Of a stretch of DNA of 25,620 bases, positions 8,992 to 18,163 are shown one piece after another. The stretch lies in the NCBI GenBank assembly GCA_032718475.1, contig JAUCBJ010002911.1, positions 1 through 25,620 on the forward strand, given 5' to 3'. The DNA comes from Nemertoderma westbladi (taxonomy: Eukaryota; Xenacoelomorpha; Nemertodermatida; Nemertodermatidae). The notes below the pieces were generated by a model. That model was not told where the DNA came from. It worked only from the letters and a program-made list of their open reading frames with translations, and made no database searches. Position numbers and translations under genes: made by a program. Every line of letters begins with the position of its first letter. Position 1 is the first letter of the stretch.

Positions 8992-10111
8992 GTGTCTGCA
9001 CCAGGTTGCTGTGGCACCAATGTTTGCACCAGTGTCTGCACCAGGTGTCTGCACAAGTGTCTGCACCAGTGTCTGAACCAGGTGTCTGCACCAGTGTCTG
9101 AACCAGGTGTCTGCACCAGTGTCTGTACGAGTGTCTGGACCAGGTGTCTGCACCAGGTGTCTGCACCAGGTGTCTGCACCAGGTGTCAGCACCAGGTGTC
9201 TGCACAAGTGTCTGCACCAGTGTCTGAACCAGGTGTCTGCACCAGTGTCTGTACGAGTGTCTGGACCAGGTGTCTGCACCAGGTGTCTGCACCAGGTGTC
9301 TGCACCAGGTGTCTGCACCAGTGTCTGAACCAGGTGTCTGCACCAGTGTCTGAACCAGGTGTCTGCACCAGTGTCTGTGCGAGTGTCTGGACCAGTTGTC
9401 TGCAGCAGGTGTCTGCACCAGTGTCTGAACCAGGTGTCTGCAGCAGGTGTCTGTACCAGTGTCTGAACCAGGTGTCTGCACCAGTGTCTGAACCAGGTGT
9501 CTGCACCAGTGTCTGTACGAGTGTATGTACCAGGTATCGCACCAATGTCTGCACCAGGTGTCTGAACTAGGGGTCTGCACCAGTGTCTGTACCAGGTGTC
9601 TGCACCAGGTGTCAGCACCAGTGTCTGCACCAGTGTCTGCACCAAGTGTCTGCACCAGCGTCTGCACCAGGTTTCTGTACCAGTTTCTGCACCAGGTGTC
9701 TGCATCAGTGTCTGCACTAGGTCTTTGCACCAAGTGTCTGCACCAGGTGTCTGCACCAGGTGTCAGCACCAGTATCTGCACCAGTGTCTGACCAGTGTCT
9801 GCACCAGGTGTCTGGACCAGGTGTCTGCAAAGTGTCTGCACCAGTGTCTGCACTAGGTGTCAGCACTAGTGTCTGGCCAGGTGTCTGCACAAGTATGCAC
9901 AAGGTGTCTGCACCAGTGTCTGCAAAAGTGCTTGCAACAGGTTTCAGCACCAGTGTCTGCATCAGGTGTCTCAGTGTCTGCACCATTGTCTGCACAGGTG
10001 TCTGCATCAGTGTCTGCACTAGGTGTTTGCATCAGTAACTGCACCAGAGTGTGCACCAGAGTGTTCACCAGTGTCTGCATCAGTTTCTGCACCAGGTGTC
10101 CGCACCAGGTG
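8992..10111. repeat. Minisatellite array 2, 12/13-bp unit with ~126-bp higher-order period
   Basis: About 90 tandem units of GTGTCTGCACCA (12 bp) and GGTGTCTGCACCA (13 bp). The marker variant TACGAGTGTCTGGACC recurs at 9126, 9252 and 9378 (as TGCGAG), exactly 126 bp apart, showing a higher-order repeat of about ten monomers; a fourth relative sits at about 9516. Units after about 9530 are more diverged. Because stops are rare in the unit, long frames stay open on both strands, including a 318-codon minus frame of the LVQTPGADTWCRH type. I read these as by-products of the repeat, not as genes. Each 13-mer contains CCAG|GTGTCT, a moderate splice-donor match on the plus strand, and the E-box CAGGTG. 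Confidence 0.97.
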
Positions 10112-10464
10112 TTTACTTAACTTTTAGGCACTTTCACACACTTTGTTTAATTGCCGCGACTTTTATCTAGCCTTGAATTTTAGTTTGTTTGATCAGACTG
10201 CCTGTCTGCTGGTATCTGGTCTGTGCTGTTGTGGTGCGCTGTTCTGTTCTGTACTGATATAGTTAATACGGAACTAGACTTGAATGTGACTTGATGACAG
10301 GATTATATAGGCCCAGTGGATAGTCCGAATCTGCAAACGAGAAAACAAGGAATCTTTATTTAGCTTGGTTGGTACCGGTACTGGTACAGCAGTAGTACCG
10401 CCACTGAAGTTGAAATCACCTGTTCGACTGGATTTGTTAACAACAACTGATCAATAATCAGATA
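10112..10464. other. Region between array 2 and the MRPS18C-like gene
   Basis: About 350 bp likely to hold the promoter and 5' untranslated region of the downstream gene. Acceptor-like sites occur at TTAACTTTTAG (to about 10125) and CGACTTTTATCTAG (to about 10171). A GGTACCGGTACTGGTAC palindromic cluster lies at 10371-10387. No TATA box is obvious. Confidence 0.35.
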
Positions 10465-10971
10465 ATGGCGAGTTACTTGAGAAATATTTCGTTTCTCATT
10501 CACAGACTGAATCTATCTCAACCTTTATACCAGCCCACGTATACACAAACCCGGAGCCTTGCCGGTCGTAAAACTCCCTCGAAACGCCGCATAAGACTCG
10601 CCCGAGAACGCCAAGAGGAGGACCGTAAACTAGCGGCGACAGCGGCATCGAACCCGTACGCTAAACCTCCGGTAAGGTGCTACCTCTGCGACAACCCACA
10701 CCTCGAGGTGAACTACAAGAACACCCAACTGTTGAGCCAGTTCATAGCCCCCCAGACAGGCCGCATAATGGCGGGCCGTGTGACGGGACTGTGTCGGGAG
10801 CAACAGGCCCGTGTTCGAACTCATATAATGTGGGCCCGACTGTGCGGATACCTCCCTTATATGCACAAGGAAACGGAGTACATGGAGGACAAAGTCTATC
10901 ACAGCGGCAGTGGTAGATGGACAACATTTACCCGTAAAGCGCACCCACATAAATTCATTAATAAATCCTAG
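10465..10971 (+). CDS. MRPS18C: Mitochondrial ribosomal protein bS18m (MRPS18C-like)
   Basis: Component of the mitochondrial ribosome small subunit, family bS18. The 168-residue protein begins at ATG in a strong context (ATAATGG). Residues 1-55 are rich in Arg, Ser and hydrophobics with almost no acid until about 48, fitting a mitochondrial presequence. The S18 domain runs from about 63 to 140: NPYAKPPVRCYLC (63-75), NYKNTQLLSQFIAPQTGRI (83-101), RVTGLC (105-110) and RLCGYLP (125-131). Cys72, Cys75 and Cys110 match conserved cysteines of the family. The NPY..P, YKN.QLLSQF and TGLC blocks fit the C paralogue better than the A or B paralogues. No intron interrupts it, and it is clearly GC-richer than its flanks. 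The tail after 140 (HSGSGRWTTFTRKAHPHKF) is longer than I expect for vertebrate MRPS18C. Confidence 0.92.
   Translation: MASYLRNISFLIHRLNLSQPLYQPTYTQTRSLAGRKTPSKRRIRLARERQEEDRKLAATAASNPYAKPPVRCYLCDNPHLEVNYKNTQLLSQFIAPQTGRIMAGRVTGLCREQQARVRTHIMWARLCGYLPYMHKETEYMEDKVYHSGSGRWTTFTRKAHPHKFINKS
10960..10965 (+). promoter_or_regulatory. AATAAA overlapping the last codons of the MRPS18C-like gene
   Basis: A canonical polyadenylation hexamer spans the codons for Ile-Asn-Lys, just ahead of the TAG stop. If used, cleavage would fall about 10-30 nt downstream and leave almost no 3' untranslated region. A later AATAAT near 10991 is the nearest alternative. Confidence 0.35.
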
Positions 10972-10986
10972 ATGATTTTTTGACAT

Positions 10987-12144
10987 GCAATAATTTATAC
11001 CTCACAAGGCAAATTATAAAGGTAACGTAGTTTTCTGTATTAACGTAAAAAAAAGCTGTGTCCCTATCACCTAAACTGTAAAGGGCCCCATGACAAATAG
11101 AGGCAGACTTTCTGCTGTTGTATTTCACTTGGCTGTTTACCCCCCATGTGAAGAATACAGGTAATAAGATAGAAATAAGAAATATAGTATATATATACCC
11201 TATAAAACATTTAATAAGGAGAATTTCAAAGAATACAGATGCTTCAAATTTTATGAAAACCTGCTATTCTTCACAAGGGCGTGTTCTAGAATGTACCGGT
11301 ACACATTTTTACAATTTGGGTATCATGATGAGGAGATATTGCTGAATTTTAGTCAATCACTCCTAGAATGTAGAATTCTAAAATAGTAAGTTACTTGTTT
11401 TATTTTACAGTGCGTTCTGGCTTTCATGACCAGGGTTGACAAAAAAAAAATATAAAAACAGGTTTTATTATTAAATTGTTACTTTTCCGCTCGAATATAC
11501 CCCAAAATCGCGAGAAAAGGTTTTACTTTTTCCCCAGAGAAAAAACGTAACCCATATATGATTGATTTGTATTGACTGATTGGATTGTATTGATTTTACT
11601 TTTTCTCCCCATAAAAGTAAAATAAAATATTTTTGGTGTAATTTCTTAAATTTTATTACATGTGTTGAAAGAGCATCGAAGTAGAAAAGGTTTATGTACG
11701 TAATTTTAATGTGTACGTAAATAATAATATTTTTCAATAATAGTGAAAAAAGTTATACCTTTTTCCCATGTAATAAATAATTATTATAACATTGCTGAGA
11801 CCATGCAAAACCAATGCGCCTTCATATTCGCATAAAAACAAAGAATAGGCGGCTACAATGGAATTAATAGTAATATAGTACAGTACAATGTATTCTAACT
11901 ATTGTAAAAATTATTTACAATTACTGCATTGTAAAACTTTTATATTGAAGTGATACGAACAAAAAATGTTATGTTTATTTGCATTACCATAGGCATTACA
12001 AATTTTGGTACTGATAGTCGATATCATAAACTTCACTATTAATTAATTAATCTATATTATAAAATAATTTCAATGATAGATTAATATAAGGATACTAGAA
12101 TGAAAAAGGATATCAATCTCCAGGTAACAATGTAACTGTGGCAC
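10987..12144. other. AT-rich stretch with a partial foldback relative
   Basis: No gene is supported. 11103-11275 is related to the right arm of the 3681-4254 element: it shares GACTTTCTGC, ATTTCACTT, CCCCATGTGAAGAATAC, the block around ATAAGATAGAAATAAG and CTATAAAACATTTAATAA, and it ends CCTGCTATTCTTCACA. The remainder is AT-rich, and the minus frame at 11471-11737 looks like chance. Confidence 0.55.
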
Positions 12145-12267
12145 CTCGGATCCTGGTTTAAGGGTTATCCGTGGTGGTTTTGCCTCGCCATTTTCCGTAT
12201 CATCCGCCCTTCCTCTCGTCGTAGGTTCTGCCGCCTTAGTTGCTTCCCATTCTTCTATGATTTTTAT
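12145..12267 (-). CDS. Candidate internal exon, possibly third exon of the ZRSR2-like gene
   Basis: On the minus strand an excellent acceptor (TATTTATTTGTCTTTAG) precedes an open 123-nt block with clearly coding composition. It encodes IKIIEEWEATKAAEP, TTRGRADDTENGEAK and PPRITLKPGSE, 41 residues in phase 0/0, and is much more GC-rich than its flanks. The block ends GAG|GTGCCA, a weak donor; alternatively the frame runs on to a TGA at about 12067 as a terminal exon. IIEEWEATKAAE resembles the KLKEQWEEQQRK stretch that follows the exon encoded at 22539-22655 in human ZRSR2, and the phase fits. The second half does not match what I remember of that protein, so it may belong to a separate gene. 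Confidence 0.45.
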
Positions 12268-13110
12268 CTAAAGACAAATAAATAGCTAGAAAATAGCTAA
12301 GATAAAACCAGAACCGAGAAATGATCTTATTTTTAGGCCCGGTTTACACGTGACGTGAGCTAAACCCTATCTGGCCCGGGCTATTTTACAACGTAATTGG
12401 CGGGGGGGGGGGGGGGGTTTTAGAAATCTTTCTCTCTTTGAAGTCTTGGCTCAAAAATTACAATGTTGATACAAATGTTTTGTGGCAGTTCCATAATTTT
12501 TGGAGCTATTTTGGTCCCCCAGGATGTAAAGTACAAGTAATAAAGAAAGTCAAACTAAAACATTATGTGGTTGGTTTGAGAATTCTGAAAGTGTACGTGT
12601 TTTCGAGGTCGCTGTTCACGATCAAACTAGTTATAAATATTTATGGTAATGCAAATCCAATTTTTGTGCCCTTCTGGTGCCCCAGAACGAAAAGTACAAG
12701 TAGCAAAAAATTACAAACTGTTAAATTTTGCCTCTGGTTTTGTAATTCTGAAGCTGTACTGGTTTTCACCAGTAAATACAAGTAGCATACAATTTCAAAC
12801 AGCAAAAATTGAATTTGGTTGGATAATACAGGTGGATTTGTTAATAATTTTTGATTATCAAATTTGTGCTATTTGTAGTTTGCGTGCCGCGCATTGACAC
12901 ATATCTAGAAAGGCCTAATCAACAAGGTACGCTATATTTCAGTGACATATTCGTGATCAGCATCTCAAAAAACCTATATATGGTCATAAAATGGTACCGG
13001 GTTCGAGCCCCAATTGGGTCTGTTGATATTTTTCGCTATGGAGAGCATTTTAGGGCTATCATATAGTCCTACTAGCAACATTGCTATAATCGTGATCAGC
13101 ATCCAAAAAA
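12268..13110. other. Repetitive stretch with a diverged internal duplication
   Basis: Two related blocks occur at about 12510-12615 and 12665-12775. They share AAAGTACAAGTA, then an AAAAAGT.AAACT-like segment, then AATTCTGAA and TGTAC.GGTTTTC. Two CGTGATCAGCAT(C)TCAAAAAACC-like sites lie at about 12951 and 13091. A perfect B-box-like GGGTTCGAGCCCC lies at about 13000-13012 with no A box that I could place. A run of 16 G is at 12402-12417. This looks like transposon debris; short plus-strand frames here are probably not genes. Confidence 0.5.
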
Positions 13111-14085
13111 ACCGCTATATATACATACACCATGTCCTGGAATATAGGAACAATAAATAATATGTAACAAATATGTAACATAATATAAATTTCGTCTTAA
13201 AATAGCTGAGATATCAGCGTTTAAAACTTGTATGGTTTTACATATGAGCGAGGCTATTTTATTCTATTAAAAAACTACAACATATTCTGGAATATTTTGT
13301 TTATCCCATAAGTTGCTTGGGAACAATGCAATACCTCTTTAATCATACTATTACATAGCTACGTATTAGACGGCCTAATATAGACGGCCAAGTACTGTAG
13401 GGTTGAGCACAGTGGCAGCAGATGATGGTATGACAGATGGGAGGCCATGAGGAGGTAAATTGCGGGCATACAAGGTATCATATAGTATTTCCAGGTCTAT
13501 CTTTTACCTGAGCCGCTAGCTGAATGGTTAGAGCGTCAGGCTTCCAACCCGGAGGTCACCAGTTCGATCCCACCTGGACGTCATTGCCGTCTTTGCAAAA
13601 GCTGTGCCCAACATAAAGTTATAATAGCTACTCATGCATTAACAAAATGTTCCAGAATGTTGTATTTTTTTAATAGAATAAAATAGCCTCGCTCATATGC
13701 AAAACCATACAAGTTTTAAACGCTGATTTCTCAGCTATTTTAAGACGAAATTTAGATTATGTTACATATTTGGAATCCTTGCACAACCAGCTTTCCACAA
13801 GTACCTACAAATCACTATAAGGTTGAAGAATAACTGCGGTGTAACTGGTGCAATTTTGCCGGAGACGCTTTTTTCAAACGCTTGTAGCTAAATAATTAAA
13901 GCGAAAATAAAAATTCTGGCTCACCCAGCAAGGAGGAGGGAGGTGAAACTATCTCTGTTTCAAATTTCATGCAATCTCATTACGATTTGTAGAAAAATTT
14001 GGGGTGGGGGGGGGGGGGGGGTGGGGGCAGGTACCGGTACCTGAATAAAGACACTATATTCCAGGACACGGTGTATATATACCGC
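13111..14085. mobile_element. Nested palindromic element with long inverted repeats
   Basis: The outer inverted repeats are 13111-13148 and 14052-14085. They share the core GTCCTGGAATATAG and the flanking CCG.TATATATACA. The inner arms are 13168-13301 and 13641-13772, about 130 bp each and roughly 95% identical by eye. They are recognisable by TTCGTCTTAAAATAGCTGAG and GAGCGAGGCTATTTTATTC read on opposite strands. The left inner and outer arms are 20 bp apart, but the right ones are 280 bp apart, so about 260 bp was probably inserted at 13773-14051. That insert ends with a G-rich tract and the perfect palindrome CAGGTACCGGTACCTG (14028-14043). The 340-bp central loop holds a tRNA-like sequence. 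No transposase is visible. Confidence 0.82.
13510..13580 (+). other. tRNA-like sequence in the loop of the palindromic element
   Basis: GAGCCGC, then TAGCTGAATGGTTAGAGC (A box and D arm), then a TCAGG..CCGGA imperfect anticodon stem around CTTCCAA, then GTTCGATCC (B box). The order and spacing are those of a tRNA, and the loop would present TCC as in tRNA-Gly. The T stem (ACCAG against CCACC) and acceptor do not pair, so I call it a pseudo-tRNA or SINE head, not a working tRNA gene. Confidence 0.55.
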
Positions 14086-16102
14086 AAATAAATTATTTTA
14101 GTGAGCCATAAAAACGTTTTGACAATTTTAGACGAAAAATACTGGAGATGGGAAGAAAGAGAGCAGAAAGGGACCAAAGTACGAATACTAACAGCCATGT
14201 AAATGGCGTTTGCTCTGTTGGATAGTCCATTACATTTTAGGAAAAGCCAATAAATCTCAGTTTTCCCAACAAACCTGACTCAAAGATACAGATGAATTAC
14301 AAAAAATTTCGAAAATGACCCCCCCCCCCTGGCCCAATAGGATTAAACTATCAATTATGGTGAATTATCAGGGTTAAAAATTGCAATTCTGCCGTGCTAT
14401 ATGAAAAGACCATAGGTAAAAAAAGGTCATTTCGAGTAAAACGTAAAATACTGTTGCCTTCAGATTGTTGGTTTAAAATGTCCGTAAATTAGTATTTTTT
14501 TAAACAACCCTTCTATTTTTCTACGTGATTATTTTTCAAATTCCATTAATATTTTGACTTCAGGGCTATTTTTTGTACTTCGGTGTTTTTGAATTTTTCA
14601 ACCTGTATGTAAATACATTCAATGCAATGCAAAAAATTGTCACAATGATAAAACACCGCAAGTTTGTCAGTTGCGGTGTTTTTAAATTGTGTAAATTTAT
14701 TGTAATAATTATGTAAGTAAGTAATTCCCCCCCCCCCCCCGCCGTTTTTAATTTGTAAACAACACGAAAGTGGTTGCATAAACGAAAAACTGCCCGAAAT
14801 TAATAGAAGCTTATTAAATTACAGTATCATTATGAAGCGAAAATTACAAAAATTTAAGAAATGGCAGAGGAGTAGTATTTTTTTGCGTGAAAATATTTAA
14901 TTTCGAGAAAAGTGCTTTCAACGTTTATACCTTTACGCCCAAAACTATCTGTCTTGGGTCTGGTTGGTTATTCCATTCAATCACCTATGTTGGCCGCCTT
15001 AACTACTATACCTCGGGGTCATAATGGTGCAACGGGGCACAACACAGACCTTTTTAACCGAGAGATAGCCTCCTGTATACACAGGCCCGTATGGTGACCA
15101 TTATATCTGGGGGGGGGGGGGGGGGGGGCAGAGGCCAAATCTGGGGGGGCAAACCCATAACTGGGTTTGGGGGGCATACAGCAAAGTGAGAGTTAATTTC
15201 GTACATAAAGAAAAATCAATATTGTTGAAGAGTGTGTGGGGCGAGCCACGAAGTTGGAGGACCCTTGTTGAACTGGCACTGTTAAGGGAGTGGGCCAATA
15301 ATAGCAAATAGTATATACAATTCCCGACTAGGGTCAGCAATGTAGGCGCTTTTTCCGTGGTACTCCGTGCACGCACCTACTGGTGCGGCATTGGACCCGT
15401 CTGATGCTGATATCACTCACTACTGCCTCACATCACTAAGGTGCGGATGGAGTAAGTTCGCTATAGACAGTCCGCAACACCTGTTGGGTCGCCGCAGACG
15501 GGTGGGTGCCCTGATGGACTGCCCAGTTCGTGCACCCCTCGCGCAGCGCAAGCTCGCGTCCTTCCCCGACAGTCGAACAGTTGTGACAAATAACCCAAAT
15601 CGTCTTCAGCTCTCACCCTTTATTTTCATTATTCTTATTATTTATAATATTTCAATTATTTTAATATATTAATAAATTTACATTGTAATGATTAATTACT
15701 TTTTAATTTACCCTTTTAACCAGCTCTCACCCTGGCAATTCATCTTAAATTTTAAGAATAGTGCCCTTTTACTCTCTTTTTATCTTTTCTTAATTTAGAG
15801 TTTATATAGGTGGGTTTAAATTTTTTGAGCTTATTTTTACTTATCGATTACTAAGTAGTCCTTGTTTTGTTTGTTAAATCAGTCGTCAGTGTAGGACTGT
15901 AACACTACTTGCCCGTTGGGCGAATTAAAAACTAATTATCATTATTATTAATATCTGAATTTCATTGAGAAAGACCTGAAATATATGCGTTCAAAGATTG
16001 CAAGAATTATCGTTCAATGGAGACCAATTATTATATTTAATAAGTACACAACATTCTAGAATGCATTTATAATGTTGTCCTACTTATTTCATGAGCGCTT
16101 AT
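14086..16102. other. Gene-poor stretch with homopolymers and possible retrotransposon tail
   Basis: No gene is supported. A perfect 12-bp stem, AAAACACCGCAA (14650-14661) with TTGCGGTGTTTT (14671-14682), encloses a 9-nt loop. C and G homopolymers lie at about 14318, 14727 and 15110. A GC-richer block at 15360-15590 carries a 101-codon open frame (15367-15672) of unknown identity. Further on, TTGCCCGTTGGGCGAATTAAAAAC followed by ATTATTATTA at about 15910-15950 looks like the 3' end of a non-LTR retrotransposon, so 15360-15950 may be such a remnant. I could not confirm a protein domain. Confidence 0.4.
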
Positions 16103-17130
16103 GGTCAAATGTTCCACAGGGTCAAAGCTTCCACAATCCACAACTGGGTCAAAGGTTCCACACATTTGTCAAACGCTTAAATCACTCCTGGGTCAAAGCT
16201 TACATAAAATGTGTCAAAGGATTCACACATTGGTCAAAGGTTTCACAGATGGGTTAAAGGTTCTACAAAATGTGTCAAAGGTTCCACACAGTGGTCAAAG
16301 GTTCCACAGCTGGGTCAAAGGTTCTACAAAATATGTCAAAGGTTACACACAGTGGTGAAAGGTTCCACAGCTGGGTCAAAGTTTCCACAAAATGTGTCAA
16401 AGGTTCCAGAGCTGGGTCAAAGTTTCTACAAAATATGTCAAAGGTTCCACAAAATGTGTGAAAGGTTCCCCAGCTGGGTCAAAGGTTCAACACTGGATCA
16501 AAGGTTCTAGAAAATGTGTCAAAGGTTCTACAAAATGTGTCAAAGTTTCCACAGAGTGGTCAAAGGTTCCACAGTTGGGTCAAACAGCTGGGTCAAAGGT
16601 TCCACAAAATATGTCAAAGGTTCTACAAAATGTGTCAAAGTTTCACACAGTGGTCAAAGGTTCCACAGGTGCGTCACAGGTTCTACAAAATATGTCAAAG
16701 GTTCCACACAGTGGTCAAAGGTTCCACAGTTGGGTCAAAGGTTCAACAGCTGGGTCAAAGGTTCTACAAAATGTGTCAAAGGTTCCACACAGAAGTCAAA
16801 GGTTCCCCAGCTGGGTCAAAGATTCAACACTGGATCAAAGGTTCTAGAAAATGTGTCAAAGGTTCTACAAAATGTGTCAAAGTTTCCACACAGTGGTCAA
16901 AGGTTCCACAGCTGGGTCAAAGGTTCCACAGCTGGGTCAAAGGTTCCACAAAATGTGTCGAAGGTTCCACACAGTGGTCAAAGGTTCCACAGGTGGGTCA
17001 AAGGTTCCACAGATGGGTCAAAGGTTCCACAAAATGTGTCGAAGGTTCCACACAGTGGTCAAAGGTTCCACAGCTGCGTCAAAGGTTCCACAAAATGTGT
17101 CAAAGTTTCCACACAGTAGTCAAAGGTTCC
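16103..17130. repeat. Minisatellite array 3, 20-bp unit with three subtypes
   Basis: About 50 tandem units built on GTCAAAGGTTCCACA plus one of three variable pentamers or hexamers: GCTGG, CAGTGG or AAATGTG. The three subtypes alternate irregularly but recur in short runs, for example the block around 16500-16560 reappears near 16845-16900. A 20-bp unit repeats its reading frame every 60 nt, so all three plus frames stay open for long stretches (VKGSTKCVKVS, GQRFHSWVKGS types). I treat these as repeat shadows. Each unit contains GGTCAAAGGTTC, close to a nuclear-receptor DR1 element. The array starts 25 bp after the palindrome CATTCTAGAATG. Confidence 0.97.
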
Positions 17131-18163
17131 TGTTATTCACATTGTTTTGTGACCAGTTTTTGATAATGGTCAACCATTTTTTTTACTGTGGTTGAGTGTT
17201 GTCCATTTTAAGGTGTTGTCACAAATTCCACCTTTCTTGTATAAAGGCGAATATTCGCAGCGTGAATTGAAACGAAGCCGGTAGGTAGTAGGTGGTCCGC
17301 GTTTATATAAATCATATACTCGAAGTGGGGCATTCGCGCAGCACGTGACATAAACTTATGTTAAGTGTTAACTCGCAAGAATTATAAGCAAAATATAAGC
17401 AGAGGTACCCTAATCACTTTACCACCTAAGAGGCAGACTGGATAACTGCAGTCGAATCACAACATGCAGACATCACAAAACTCATTATGATGTCTAGATT
17501 GTATGTGCCAGGAATCAATCAGGAAGAACGGATTATAAACAATATTACTAAGCGACAGAAGGTTTTAATTTTAGATATTTCTAAAATATTTTCTACTACA
17601 CTGTTCAGCTACAAATTACACTGTATAGTATACCAGCTATATTTTAAAATAATCTTTATATAAAAACATATATAACAAGAACAGCAGTTAGTCAGTTTAT
17701 AAAATAAAAGACAAAAAATGAACTAAAATGCAGGTATATGGGGCGAGCTACGATGCTACGAAGTAAGAGAGCGTTAGCTTATGGGTACCATTAACCAGTT
17801 GTCGGTCGTCGTAAATTATTGATCGTTAATAACTCTGAATAATGGGTCTGTAGCAGTTGGCTTTTAAGTGAACTTTTAACTTTACCTATTAGGTGGGATA
17901 TAATGGTATTGCCCAGGCAGCTTGGAACCTCTCCTAAACGTATGCAGATATTGAGTGAGTATGTTTGAAATAGCCATGCAGGGTTGTTTCTGGATTAGAG
18001 TGTAGTATGTGTTCTATTAATTGATGGACTTTTAAGTCTGTAGTAACTTTAGTACATTTAATAAGTAATTATTATGTTGCTATGCAATAAGCAAAATGTA
18101 TATATAAATAAACAATTTATATCTAAAATGATTAGAGCAAGCGAAGCCCAAGTTTATATAATA
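17131..18163. other. AT-rich spacer between array 3 and the LRR-like gene
   Basis: No gene is supported. A GC-richer patch at 17250-17350 has no frame of note. GGGGCGAGCTACGATGCTACGAAG at 17740-17763 is a diverged copy of a short motif also seen at 15239 and 22218. The 3' untranslated region of the minus-strand LRR-like gene should lie in 18000-18163. Confidence 0.45.

Noticed and set aside
8897-9853. Long minus-strand open frame of 318 codons (LVQTPGADTWCRH repeats)
   Set aside because: It lies wholly inside array 2, whose unit lacks stops in most frames, and both strands are open at once. It has no unique sequence, codon bias or family match.
14650-14682. Rho-independent terminator (12-bp stem, 9-nt loop, T run)
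   Set aside because: This is a eukaryotic nuclear context; the hairpin is more likely transposon debris.
16048-16080. Heat-shock element at TTCTAGAA
   Set aside because: The palindrome CATTCTAGAATG has only two inverted units, and similar TTCTAGAAAA strings recur in array 3 simply as repeat variants.
16103-17130. Array 3 as a splice-donor array
   Set aside because: AAAG|GTTCCA is a poor donor, the minus strand offers none, and no exon abuts either end.
16072-17195. Plus-strand frames of up to 215 codons (VKGSTKCVKVS, GQRFHSWVKGS types)
   Set aside because: They come from the 20-bp unit of array 3, which keeps all three plus frames open. They show no sign of selection for protein.
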